From CAYHCE01 sp964355015 (GTDB lineage: Bacteria > Cyanobacteriota > Cyanobacteriia > PCC-6307 > Cyanobiaceae), in assembly GCA_964355015.1 (NCBI GenBank), contig CAYHCE010000045.1, positions 1 to 21,448 on the forward strand: a stretch of 21,448 bases of DNA, given 5' to 3'. Under the pieces are notes generated by a model, which did no database searches, was not told where the DNA came from, and was given only the letters and a program-made list of their open reading frames with translations. The position numbers were made by a program, and so were the translations under genes. This document shows positions 8,404 through 14,732 of the stretch, piece by piece (positions within the stretch are counted from its first letter, which is position 1; the number at the start of each line of letters is the position of its first letter).

Positions 8404-8423
8404 GCTGCGAAGGATTTCGCAGC
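8404..8423. promoter_or_regulatory. Perfect 8+8 inverted repeat in a divergent intergenic region
   Basis: GCTGCGAA (8404-8411), a GGAT spacer and TTCGCAGC (8416-8423) form a perfect dyad in the 148-base gap between the zinc-ribbon operon (-) and the Cys-rich small gene (+). It lies just upstream of the putative promoter of the operon, which suits a repressor or activator site. It could also act as an RNA hairpin in the leader of the plus-strand transcript. Confidence 0.35.
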
Positions 8424-8486
8424 GGCGGAGAGGGGCGGGCCTGCGCTCTACTCTGTGGCGGTTTCCTGACAGTCCAGCCGTTCGCG

Positions 8487-8639
8487 ATGGTTCCCTTCGC
8501 TCCCCGCTGTTCCTCCTGCCGCAACTTCTCGGGCTGCCCCGCCCAGGCCGGTGTCTGCCGTGTCTGGCAGGTGATCCTGCCGGCGGGCACGGCGGCGGTG
8601 CGTACCTGTCCGCACTGGCAGGGAGGCAGTCGCTACTGA
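8487..8639 (+). CDS. 50-residue Cys-rich protein, possible metal-binding
   Basis: A short frame from ATG 8487 to TGA 8639. The product begins MVPFAPRCSSCRNFSGCP and has five Cys (8, 11, 17, 24, 41), including a CxxC, plus His43 in the tail CPHWQGGSRY. The spacing C-x2-C-x5-C-x6-C-x16-C is compatible with zinc or iron-sulfur binding. There is no signal peptide. The Cys-dense composition over a clean frame in a gap otherwise empty of genes argues for a real gene, and small proteins of this look occur in picocyanobacteria, but I cannot name it. The stop is three bases from the end of the converging aspartic protease gene. No strong ribosome site is visible upstream. Confidence 0.55.
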   Translation: MVPFAPRCSSCRNFSGCPAQAGVCRVWQVILPAGTAAVRTCPHWQGGSRY

Positions 8640-8642
8640 GTG

Positions 8643-9602
8643 TCACCACAGCGTGAGGGTGGGCGGTGTGCGGTCGAGTCGCCACAGCTGGGGGCGGTGG
8701 CGCAGCAGCTCCTGACCCACGATCGCCTCCACGCCGAGGCTCGCGAAGATCGGATTGCGGCTGACGATGGCCTCCACCGGCGCCTGGAGGTTGCCGTCGG
8801 GCAGCCCCAGTCCCAGCAGCCGCAGCCGGCTGGCCGGCTGTTCCCCGCAGAAGCCCGCCAGTCGCAGCGGCTGGGGCGGGGAGAGCGGCCGCAGGCGGGC
8901 GGCGAGAGCGACGCTGAGGAAGAGCCCCTCGGCGCCCGTGTCGGCAAGGGCAGGCATCGGCCCGAAGGGGGTGACCAGGGGCAGCAGCGGCACGCCCTGC
9001 TGCCACCGCAGCGGCAGGGTGAGCGAGCGGCCCTGGCGCCGGGCGCCGGCCCGGGCGGCGTCAGCCAGGGCCGTGGCGCCGAGGCTGAGCCGATCGCCGA
9101 TCGGATCGATCCAGAGCGGCAGATTCCGCAGCACGGGTGCGCCCAGCACCCCATCGATGCCCGGCGGCAGGCCGCCGACCGGCAGCACCAGGGCCTCGGC
9201 GCCGCTGATGCGGAACAGGCCGTCGCCGCCGCGCAGCCTGAGCACGGGCAAGAAGGCGCGGCGGGGCCGGAGGGATTCACAGCCGCTGCCGGCGCCGGCC
9301 AGGCCGAAGCTTTCGGAGGCCATGGCACGGCTGGCCAGGCCGAGCCGTTGTGCCAGGGCCGGCGTGACCAGGGTGGAGGAGGCGCCGGTGTCGACCAGCA
9401 GGCGCAGGTTGCCGCGCGCGCTGGCGAAGCCCAGCACCGGCGTGTCGCCAGCGGCGGCCCGCTCCAGCGGCACCCCGGCCTGGCCGCTGGGCGTGCCGCC
9501 CGCCAGCGCGCTGCCCCGGATCTGGATCAGGGCCGCCGCCGCGGGCTGGTGCAGGGCCGCCAGCCATGCCGGCAGGAGCAGGGTCCAGATCTGCGCCCGC
9601 AT
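8643..9602 (-). CDS. Exported aspartic protease with two DTGA motifs (retropepsin-like, bilobal)
   Basis: 319 residues starting at ATG 9602, with signal peptide MRAQIWTLLLPAWLAALHQPAAA. Two aspartic protease lobes are visible in one chain. Lobe 1 has LRLLVDTGASSTLVTPALA (Asp71) and the partner strand IDGVLGAPVLRNLPLWID (about 149-166). Lobe 2 has ALADTGAEGLFLSVALAARL (Asp221) and VEAIVGQELLRHRPQLWRLD (about 291-310). Bacterial retropepsin-like proteins usually carry a single D-T/S-G lobe and dimerise; here both active-site Asp would come from one polypeptide, as in pepsins. The ATG overlaps the TGA of the META gene by one base (TGATG), so translation is probably coupled. The open frame continues upstream to 10469 without a stop, but the signal peptide and the overlap fix the start. 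Substrate unknown; periplasmic location inferred. Confidence 0.82.
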   Translation of the reverse strand: MRAQIWTLLLPAWLAALHQPAAAALIQIRGSALAGGTPSGQAGVPLERAAAGDTPVLGFASARGNLRLLVDTGASSTLVTPALAQRLGLASRAMASESFGLAGAGSGCESLRPRRAFLPVLRLRGGDGLFRISGAEALVLPVGGLPPGIDGVLGAPVLRNLPLWIDPIGDRLSLGATALADAARAGARRQGRSLTLPLRWQQGVPLLPLVTPFGPMPALADTGAEGLFLSVALAARLRPLSPPQPLRLAGFCGEQPASRLRLLGLGLPDGNLQAPVEAIVSRNPIFASLGVEAIVGQELLRHRPQLWRLDRTPPTLTLW

Positions 9603-10435
9603 CAGCGCCCTTCTCCCGCCCCCACCCCGGTCCCGGCAAGGCTGAGGGCGAGGGCGCCATCCGAGCGGCGCAGCTCGAGCCGAGTGCCCTCCAGCCTGGC
9701 GCTGGCCACGGAGGTGAGTGCTGCCAGGAACTGCCGCTCCTGCTCCATCACGCCCGCCGGGCTGGCGCAGAGGCGGCGGGTGGTGGCCGCCGGATCGATC
9801 GTCAGCCGCCCGCCGTCCTGATGGGCCCGGGCGGAGAAGCGGTTGCAGCCCGCTGAGCCCCCCACCCGGCCATCGGCGAGGAAGGCGAGAGTGAGGCTGG
9901 AGCCAGGGATCGGGCTCACGACCGCCTGGCGGCCGTTGTTGAACCCCGTGACCGACCAGCTGGTGCCGATCAGCTCCTGCGACTGGGGTTTCAGGCTGGC
10001 CAGCGGCGTGCCTGCGGCCGAGAGCAGCAGCAGGCGCCCGTCGCTGATGCGAAAGCTCCTGGCGCCGATGAGCGCGGCCCTCACGCTGTCGGCCTGCCGC
10101 ATCACCTCGGGCGGGCAGGCCATCTGGGTGGAGACCAGGCGGGGCGACACCGTGAGGCTGGAGCCCTTGATCGTCACGGGGCCGGCATAGCGATTGCAGC
10201 CGTCGCTGCCGGCGACGCTGCCCGGCTCGAAGCGCAGAGTGACGCTGGTTCCCTTCAGGGCTGGCCTGCCCTCCAGGGCGTCGAGCCTCCAGGCGCTGTT
10301 CTCCAGCCCCGGCGGCGCTCCAGGCGGCTCGGGGGCCGCCTGGAGCGCCGCCGGAGCGATGGCCAGCAGGGCGGTGAGCGCCAGGCAGGGGCCGGCGCCA
10401 GGGTTCGCGATGCCGCATCGTGCTGCCTGATCCAT
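9602..10435 (-). CDS. Exported protein with two META (HslJ-like) domains
   Basis: 277 residues from ATG 10435. The N-terminal leader is hydrophobic (CLALTALLAIAPAALQAA) and ends in an AxA-like site near 33, so the protein is probably periplasmic. Two META domains follow in tandem: residues about 46-150, beginning ENSAWRLDALEGRPAL and containing SDGCNRYAG (77-85) and STQMACPPEVM; and residues about 155-268, beginning LIGTSWSVTGFNNGRQ and containing SAGCNRFSA (194-202) and RLCASPAGVMEQE. The GCNR(Y/F) signature with the later Cys pair is diagnostic for META/HslJ domains, which are linked to stress or antibiotic resistance in enterics but have no general biochemical role. The gene follows the EamA transporter with a 23-base gap and overlaps the protease gene as TGATG. 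Confidence 0.85.
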   Translation of the reverse strand: MDQAARCGIANPGAGPCLALTALLAIAPAALQAAPEPPGAPPGLENSAWRLDALEGRPALKGTSVTLRFEPGSVAGSDGCNRYAGPVTIKGSSLTVSPRLVSTQMACPPEVMRQADSVRAALIGARSFRISDGRLLLLSAAGTPLASLKPQSQELIGTSWSVTGFNNGRQAVVSPIPGSSLTLAFLADGRVGGSAGCNRFSARAHQDGGRLTIDPAATTRRLCASPAGVMEQERQFLAALTSVASARLEGTRLELRRSDGALALSLAGTGVGAGEGR

Positions 10436-10458
10436 TGCACCCCCGAGGCTGAGACCGC

Positions 10459-11403
10459 TCAGCCTCCATCCTGCCCAGGCTGGTGCCACACGCTCCAGCT
10501 GCTGCCGATCAGCAACAGCAGGATCCCCGCCGCGGCAGCCCAGCCGATCGGCTCGCCCAGCAGCAGGGCGGCGCTGGAGGCCGCCACCACGATCGAGAGC
10601 GACCCCCAGAGCGACACTTCGGCCACGCTCCAGTGGCAGTAGGCCCAGCGCAGGGCGAGCTCGCCGCCGAGCGAGAGGGTGAGGCCATAGACAAGAATCA
10701 CCCCCACCACCCACCAGAGGCTGAGCAGGTGGAAGTGGTGGGGGCCGAACAGCGCCAGGGCGATGCCACCGAAGACCAGGGCGCTGGCGGTTGAGGTCAG
10801 CCCCACCGTGAGGGAGGCGGGCCAGCCCCGGGCGGCGATCGCCCGGCCGCTGACTCCGGCGCCGGCGAAGGCCAGCACACCGAGCAGGGCCCAGGCGATG
10901 CCCCCGAGGTCGTCGAGTCCCATCCGGCCGGCTGTGCCGCCCATTCCGAGCTGGGGCAGCAGCAGCCCGAGACCGATCAGGGCGAGGCTGATCCGGAAGC
11001 CGCGCGGCAGCGCCTCCCCCAGCAGCCGCCTGGCCAGCAGCGCCGACGCCGGCAGCACCAGCGCGAACAGCAGTGTCTGACTGATCACAGACAGCGAGGC
11101 GAGAGCGAAGTAGAAGGCGATCGGGCCGATCAGCAGTCCAAGGGTGCCATCGAGCAGCAGCAGCCGTCGATCGGCCGGAACCAGCCTCGCCAGCTCCGAG
11201 CGGAGGCGGCGCCAGCCCGGCAGCAGGGCCGCCAGCCCCACCATCAGCTGCGCCACGAAGAACACGTTGCAGAAGCTGATCGGGTTGTCGCCACCGATCG
11301 GATGGGCCGCGCCATAGGTCTGCAGTCCCTTGAGAACGGTGGCGTTCAGCCCCCTCAGCAGCACATAGAACAGCAGCGGCACGCAGGCGAGCGCTCCACT
11401 CAC
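10459..11403 (-). CDS. EamA/DMT-superfamily transporter (10 TM)
   Basis: A 314-residue integral membrane protein with about ten hydrophobic helices arranged as two EamA repeats: the first half from LLFYVLLRGLNATVLKGL to about residue 140, the second from GGIAWALLGVLAFAGAGVSG to the end. Helix pairs such as LLIGPIAFYFALASLSVISQ and the closing AALLLGEPIGWAAAAGILLLLIG are typical of drug/metabolite transporters. The substrate cannot be predicted. GTG 11403 was chosen as start because GGAG at 11413-11416 sits 9 bases upstream and the first helix begins soon after; the open frame extends to 11580, but the additional residues are polar and unlike the family. It heads a unit with the META and protease genes. 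Confidence 0.85.
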   Translation of the reverse strand: MSGALACVPLLFYVLLRGLNATVLKGLQTYGAAHPIGGDNPISFCNVFFVAQLMVGLAALLPGWRRLRSELARLVPADRRLLLLDGTLGLLIGPIAFYFALASLSVISQTLLFALVLPASALLARRLLGEALPRGFRISLALIGLGLLLPQLGMGGTAGRMGLDDLGGIAWALLGVLAFAGAGVSGRAIAARGWPASLTVGLTSTASALVFGGIALALFGPHHFHLLSLWWVVGVILVYGLTLSLGGELALRWAYCHWSVAEVSLWGSLSIVVAASSAALLLGEPIGWAAAAGILLLLIGSSWSVWHQPGQDGG

Positions 11404-11643
11404 GGCTCGAGGCTCCGTCCGGCCGTTGTTCCGTGCATGGTGGTCTTGCTGAACCCTCCGGTGCGCAGCCTGCTCCTGACAACGATCCCACGGCTCATTC
11501 ATATCTGCAACCGATCGATTCTGACGAAAGCCGGCGACTTTGTAGCGAGGCCGAGAGAGGCTGTGGTGGACCTGATTCAAGGCGAAGACAATCTTTCGAG
11601 CTGCTCAACTCTGCTTGGCTGGAATCAGCAACTCCGATCTATT

Positions 11644-11650
11644 GAGGGAG
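11644..11650 (+). promoter_or_regulatory. Ribosome binding site GAGGGAG deciding the 11657 start
   Basis: GAGGGAG ends six bases before ATG 11657. It is among the strongest purine-rich sites in the window and favours 11657 over the in-frame ATG 11789, which has only a weak GGGA upstream. Confidence 0.45.
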
Positions 11651-11656
11651 TTCACG

Positions 11657-12226
11657 ATGATCAAGTTCGTCGTGCATGGCAAGGTGGTGATCGCCGATGG
11701 CTACCCGCAGCTCCGTGCGGACTGTGGCTTCGCTGAAGCCGCCCGCTCACGCTGCTGCGGCGACACCGGCAACGGGACCAACCTCACCATGAAGCCCAGA
11801 GCCGTCGTCGTCGCCATCACCGTTGCCCTAGTGGCTCCAGGACTGGTGTTTCTCCTCAGACCACGCACGCCCACCCAGAGGCTGGCGAACCTCCAGAAGG
11901 AGGAGTCCAAGACTGGCGGCATCGTCTTCCAGACAACCCTGTCCGGCCAGGAGATCGCTTTTCTGTTGAGTGGCTGCAAGCTCTACCGGCTCGATGCCTC
12001 CAGCGAGAAGGTGGCGAGAGAGCTGGTGCTGGAAGGAGACTTCTACCTCGGCTTCACCACCTGCATGAAGCAGAGCATCCGTGAGCAGGATGGCTATGTG
12101 AGGGTCTTTCTGCTCAAGCCGGCCCTGGGCGCGGGCGGCGGCAACGCGGGTGGCGGCACCTATCGGAGCCGGGATGGACGTCACTGGGAAACGTTCATCG
12201 CAGGCAGCTGGCAGCCGAAGAGCTGA
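11657..12226 (+). CDS. Membrane-anchored protein of unknown function
   Basis: From ATG 11657 the product is 189 residues. The first 44 are soluble and Cys-containing (MIKFVVHGKVVIADGYPQLR onward), then come a membrane segment (AVVVAITVALVAPGLVFLL, about 49-67) and a C-terminal domain of about 120 residues with LSGQEIAFLLSGCKLYRLD, a Gly-rich loop (GAGGGNAGGG) and the end RDGRHWETFIAGSWQPKS. The in-frame ATG 11789 would give a 145-residue protein starting MKPRAVVVAITVALV, a more conventional signal anchor. The ribosome site favours 11657, the topology favours 11789. I do not recognise the family. The 253-base gap upstream (11404-11656) is less GC-rich than its surroundings and holds no gene I can support; it is the shared divergent upstream region with the EamA operon. 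Confidence 0.6.
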   Translation: MIKFVVHGKVVIADGYPQLRADCGFAEAARSRCCGDTGNGTNLTMKPRAVVVAITVALVAPGLVFLLRPRTPTQRLANLQKEESKTGGIVFQTTLSGQEIAFLLSGCKLYRLDASSEKVARELVLEGDFYLGFTTCMKQSIREQDGYVRVFLLKPALGAGGGNAGGGTYRSRDGRHWETFIAGSWQPKS

Positions 12227-12273
12227 GCACCGCGTCAGGTCGAGCCGGTGTGGCTGGTCCGGGCCAACAGAAG

Positions 12274-12504
12274 TCAGCCGGCTTCGTCCGGGGCGAGTCC
12301 GTCGGGCTCGATGATTCCCATCGCCTCGACGAGCCCCTGCTGCTGGCCTACGTAGCGAGTGCAGGCTGCCGTGCCGCTCCCTTCTCCTCCTTCAGGACTG
12401 CAGTACACGTCCATCGAGATCGAACCCTGGGAGCTGCAGGCCGTCAGGGTCAGCACCAGGGCCAGGGCGCTCAGAAAGGCGATCACGGTTGACATCCGAA
12501 CCAT
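12274..12504 (-). CDS. Small lipoprotein
   Basis: 76 residues with a lipoprotein signal: hydrophobic MSTVIAFLSALALVLTL followed by the lipobox LTAC (Leu20 to Cys23). The mature part is only about 54 residues: CSSQGSISMDVYCSPEGG, then two further Cys and an acidic tail (IIEPDGLAPDEAG). ATG 12504 and ATG 12495 (fourth codon) are both possible starts; no ribosome site separates them. No family is recognised. It converges with the membrane-anchored orphan and is probably tethered to a membrane on its periplasmic face. It lies 112 bases downstream of the methyltransferase gene on the same strand. Confidence 0.7.
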   Translation of the reverse strand: MVRMSTVIAFLSALALVLTLTACSSQGSISMDVYCSPEGGEGSGTAACTRYVGQQQGLVEAMGIIEPDGLAPDEAG

Positions 12505-12590
12505 GGCAGTAGTGGTGGGAGGTTCCGCCGGGGGCTGAGCGCTCCAGTTCCGTTTCTAGCCACGGTCGGCGGCCTGATGGCCTCAGCGAG

Positions 12591-12618
12591 GAGCCGGCCT
12601 GGCATCGGCCGACGGCTC
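12591..12618 (-). terminator. Imperfect hairpin at the end of the methyltransferase gene
   Basis: GAGCCG (12591-12596) pairs with CGGCTC (12613-12618), with further imperfect GGCC pairing inside. It overlaps the methyltransferase stop and has no T-tract, so a terminator role is tentative. Confidence 0.25.
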
Positions 12619-13279
12619 AGCTCAGCCTGCCCGCGATCTCCAGGTGGCGGTCCGCCAGTTCCCGCACCGTCAGCTCCTCCAGGCCCGCCTCCTGCAGTTG
12701 CGCCTCCACCTCTTCGCGGCTGAAGGCGGCCTGCAGGGAGTGGCGGTAGTCGCGCCGCAGCAGCGGCGGCGCGTCGGCCGCATGGAGGGTCACCAGGGCC
12801 TCCATTCCGGCCTGGTCAGCGGGCCGCCGCAGATCCTTCACGTAGATCGCCGCTCCGGCAGCCGCCAGCTGTCGCACCGTCTGCCAGAGCACCTGTGGAT
12901 CGTGCAGATGGTGCAGGAGGCTGTTGCTCACCACCGCCGTGAATCCGCCCGCCAGCTCCGGGCAGGGCAGCCGTGCCTGGTGGAAGCGCAACGTGCGGCC
13001 GGCCTTCGCATCGGCCTGCAGCCGCTGCTGGGCGATCGCCAGCATCGCTGCGGCCCCGTCGATGCCCAGCACCCGGCTGCCGGGGCAGCGGCGTGCCAGG
13101 CGGAAGCTGATGTTGCCCGGTCCGCAGCCCAGGTCGACGATCCGCTCGCCCAGCTCCGTTCCGAACAGCTCGACGATCCGCTCCACCATCGCCTGATCGG
13201 TGCTGCTGAAATCCGCTGACGCGTAGGCCCGGGCCTGCGCCAGGTCATCCATCAGCTCCGGTTCGCAGATCCGTTCCAA
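12617..13279 (-). CDS. Class I SAM-dependent methyltransferase
   Basis: A 220-residue Methyltransf_11/25-type enzyme, cytosolic, substrate unknown. Motif I is IVDLGCGPGNISFRLA (about 47-62), the acidic residue after strand 2 is in VLGIDGAAAML (Asp74), and the post-motif segment VVSNSLLHHLHDP (about 116-128) matches the usual S/N-x-L-H-H pattern. The start is uncertain. TTG 13279 has GGAG at 13287-13290 with 7-base spacing and gives an N-terminus (ERICEPELMDD) like that of picocyanobacterial relatives as I recall them. ATG 13252, nine codons on, is the alternative. The open frame goes further upstream to 13699, but there it overlaps the RodZ-like gene and is a shadow. It follows that gene by 62 bases. 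Confidence 0.82.
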   Translation of the reverse strand: MERICEPELMDDLAQARAYASADFSSTDQAMVERIVELFGTELGERIVDLGCGPGNISFRLARRCPGSRVLGIDGAAAMLAIAQQRLQADAKAGRTLRFHQARLPCPELAGGFTAVVSNSLLHHLHDPQVLWQTVRQLAAAGAAIYVKDLRRPADQAGMEALVTLHAADAPPLLRRDYRHSLQAAFSREEVEAQLQEAGLEELTVRELADRHLEIAGRLS

Positions 13280-13341
13280 CCTCGTTCTCCGCCGCAGGCC
13301 CGTTCCTTCCTCATGCTCCCAGCCGCGGCCCTGAGAGTGGC

Positions 13342-14226
13342 TCAGCGGGCCTCGACCCTCTCCCCGCTCGGGCTGAACCGTTGCCAGCGGAGCTGATCGA
13401 TCGTGCCGAGAACCTGGGCGGCGCCCGACCCGGCCCGCACCGTCACCAGGTCGGGCCGGCCGGCGAGTACCTCCAGACCGGCGTCGAGGGCGAAACCGCG
13501 CGAGCCCTTGAACAGGCCACGGAAGAGGGACTGCCCCTTGCCGTCGCGCACCTCCAGCCAGCTCGGCTGCCCACTGGTGATCAGAAGAGTTCCCTCGGCC
13601 ACGGCGGCACCGTCTTTGGCTTGGCTGGGGACGCCGCTCATCGACGAGCTCGACGGAGCGGCGCTTCGTGCCGTGCGGGCAGGCTGGAACTGCCGCCACC
13701 CCCAGACCAGCGCGGTGCTCGCGGCCACCACCGCCACCAGGGCGGCGATGGCCTTGAGCAGGGTGGGGTCGATCCTCGGGCCTGGGAGGCCAGCGGTCTC
13801 CGCTGTTCTGGCGGTGGGGGCCGTCACCCTGGCTCTGGCGGACGTGGCAGCGGCGGCAACGCTGGCCACCTTTCCGGTTCGGTGCAGGCTGGGGAGGTGG
13901 ATCTCCAGCAGGGGGGCGATCAGGTCATCGGCATCGAGCCCCAGGCTCGTGGCCACACGCCGCGCCTGGGCGATCAGGTAGATCCGCTCCGGCAGGCGGG
14001 TGTGATCACCGGCCTCGAGTGCCTCGAGCCGATCCGCACTCAGGAAGTTCTGCTCCGCCAGCACCGGCAGTGCGATCCCCCTGGCTTCGCGCCCCTGCCG
14101 CAGGCTCCGGCCCAGGGCGACCAGCACGGGCAGTCGTTCCGTTCCGGGACAGTTCGTCGCTGCAGAGCTCGGCTCTGCAGCGTTCGTCTCGGGCCGGCCT
14201 GTCGGAGCGGCGTCGCTGTCGGTCAC
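13342..14226 (-). CDS. RodZ-like HTH/membrane protein
   Basis: 294 residues, start GTG 14226. The N-terminus is Ser/Ala/Pro-rich. Residues about 35-105 form a RodZ-type helix-turn-helix (LGRSLRQGREARGIALPVLA, then SADRLEALEAGDHTRLPERI). A basic/Ala linker precedes a membrane helix at about 157-177 (LLKAIAALVAVVAASTALVWGW). The outer domain (about 213-290) matches the DUF4115 type with SGQPSWLEVRDGKGQSLFRG and RGFALDAGLEVLAGRPD. RodZ links MreB to the wall synthesis machinery; coccoid cyanobacteria carry RodZ-like proteins whose role is less clear. The TAGGAT hexamer at 14254-14259 may be its -10. It follows the MliC-like gene after 103 bases and belongs to the same-strand wall cluster. Confidence 0.82.
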   Translation of the reverse strand: MTDSDAAPTGRPETNAAEPSSAATNCPGTERLPVLVALGRSLRQGREARGIALPVLAEQNFLSADRLEALEAGDHTRLPERIYLIAQARRVATSLGLDADDLIAPLLEIHLPSLHRTGKVASVAAAATSARARVTAPTARTAETAGLPGPRIDPTLLKAIAALVAVVAASTALVWGWRQFQPARTARSAAPSSSSMSGVPSQAKDGAAVAEGTLLITSGQPSWLEVRDGKGQSLFRGLFKGSRGFALDAGLEVLAGRPDLVTVRAGSGAAQVLGTIDQLRWQRFSPSGERVEAR

Positions 14227-14253
14227 CCGGAAAGCGGAGCGGAAGTCGAGGCA

Positions 14254-14259
14254 ATCCTA
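14254..14259 (-). promoter_or_regulatory. Possible -10 element (TAGGAT) of the RodZ-like gene
   Basis: On the minus strand TAGGAT lies 27 bases before GTG 14226, in the 103-base gap after the MliC-like gene. It suggests that the RodZ-like gene has its own promoter. No clear -35 is visible. Confidence 0.25.
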
Positions 14260-14329
14260 CGGTTCGGCCATCGCGCCAGATCGCTGCTGGGGCAAAGGAT
14301 CTGCCGCATCCTGATCCATGGCGGTGCAC

Positions 14330-14716
14330 TCAGGAGCGAACCACGCAGCGCAGCGACTTCTCGTCCGCGCTCCCGCCCCGCAGCCAGGTGGCCTCACGCC
14401 CCTTCACCCAGAACTCCTGGCTCCCCTCGGCATAGCGGGCCCCGCTGGCGGAGGGGGCCTGGGGCAGCCGCCGGGCCTGCTTGTCCACGATCAGCACCAT
14501 GTGGCGCGGCGGCAAGGGAAAGAACAGGGCGGTGACGTCGACGGGTGCGCCGGCTCCGCTGCAGCGGTACTCGGCCCGGATCGCGGCTTCGGCCCTGGCA
14601 GCGGAGGCCTGGGTCAGGCCGGCGAGCCCCCCCAGCAGTGTCAGCGCCGCCAGCAGGGAGCGGCGGATCCGTGGGCCAGTTCTCGAGGCACCGTCGCCTG
14701 TTGCCAATACCATCAC
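14330..14716 (-). CDS. MliC/PliC-type lysozyme inhibitor
   Basis: 128 residues with a signal peptide (RIRRSLLAALTLLGGLAGLTQASA, cleavage near 38-44). The mature domain of about 85 residues has the MliC pattern: AEYRCSG (Cys52) at the first strand, VDVTALFFPLPPRHMVLIVD, the loop QAPSASGARYA (about 86-96), EFWVKGREATW (about 101-111) and a closing Cys124. In characterised MliC/PliC proteins the SxSGxxY loop and the Lys of the FWxKG strand enter the lysozyme active site, and the two Cys form a disulfide; all are present here. No lipobox is seen, so it is probably soluble in the periplasm (PliC-like). Starts at 14716 and 14713 are both ATG. It lies 16 bases after sds, so it is probably co-transcribed with sds and murI. 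Confidence 0.8.
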   Translation of the reverse strand: MMVLATGDGASRTGPRIRRSLLAALTLLGGLAGLTQASAARAEAAIRAEYRCSGAGAPVDVTALFFPLPPRHMVLIVDKQARRLPQAPSASGARYAEGSQEFWVKGREATWLRGGSADEKSLRCVVRS

Positions 14717-14732
14717 GGGTCTTTGCAGGAAG

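Noticed and set aside
5709..8656. Long plus-strand frames opposite the CPBP and zinc-ribbon genes
   Set aside because: Products are Gln/Gly/Arg-rich repeats of shadow type, while the minus strand encodes coherent membrane proteins with catalytic and zinc motifs.
8643..10469. A possible fusion of extra N-terminal sequence to the aspartic protease
   Set aside because: The frame is open to 10469, but it overlaps the double-META gene in another frame, and a signal peptide begins exactly at ATG 9602 with a TGATG overlap.
9602..11491. A 629-codon frame suggesting that the META protein is fused to upstream sequence
   Set aside because: The upstream part is an out-of-frame reading of the EamA transporter gene; the signal peptide at 10435 marks the real start.
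11404..11656. A possible small gene or RNA in the less GC-rich gap between the EamA operon and the membrane orphan
   Set aside because: The open frames here have no leader, motif or convincing ribosome site, and I see no strong hairpin; it is best read as a divergent regulatory region.
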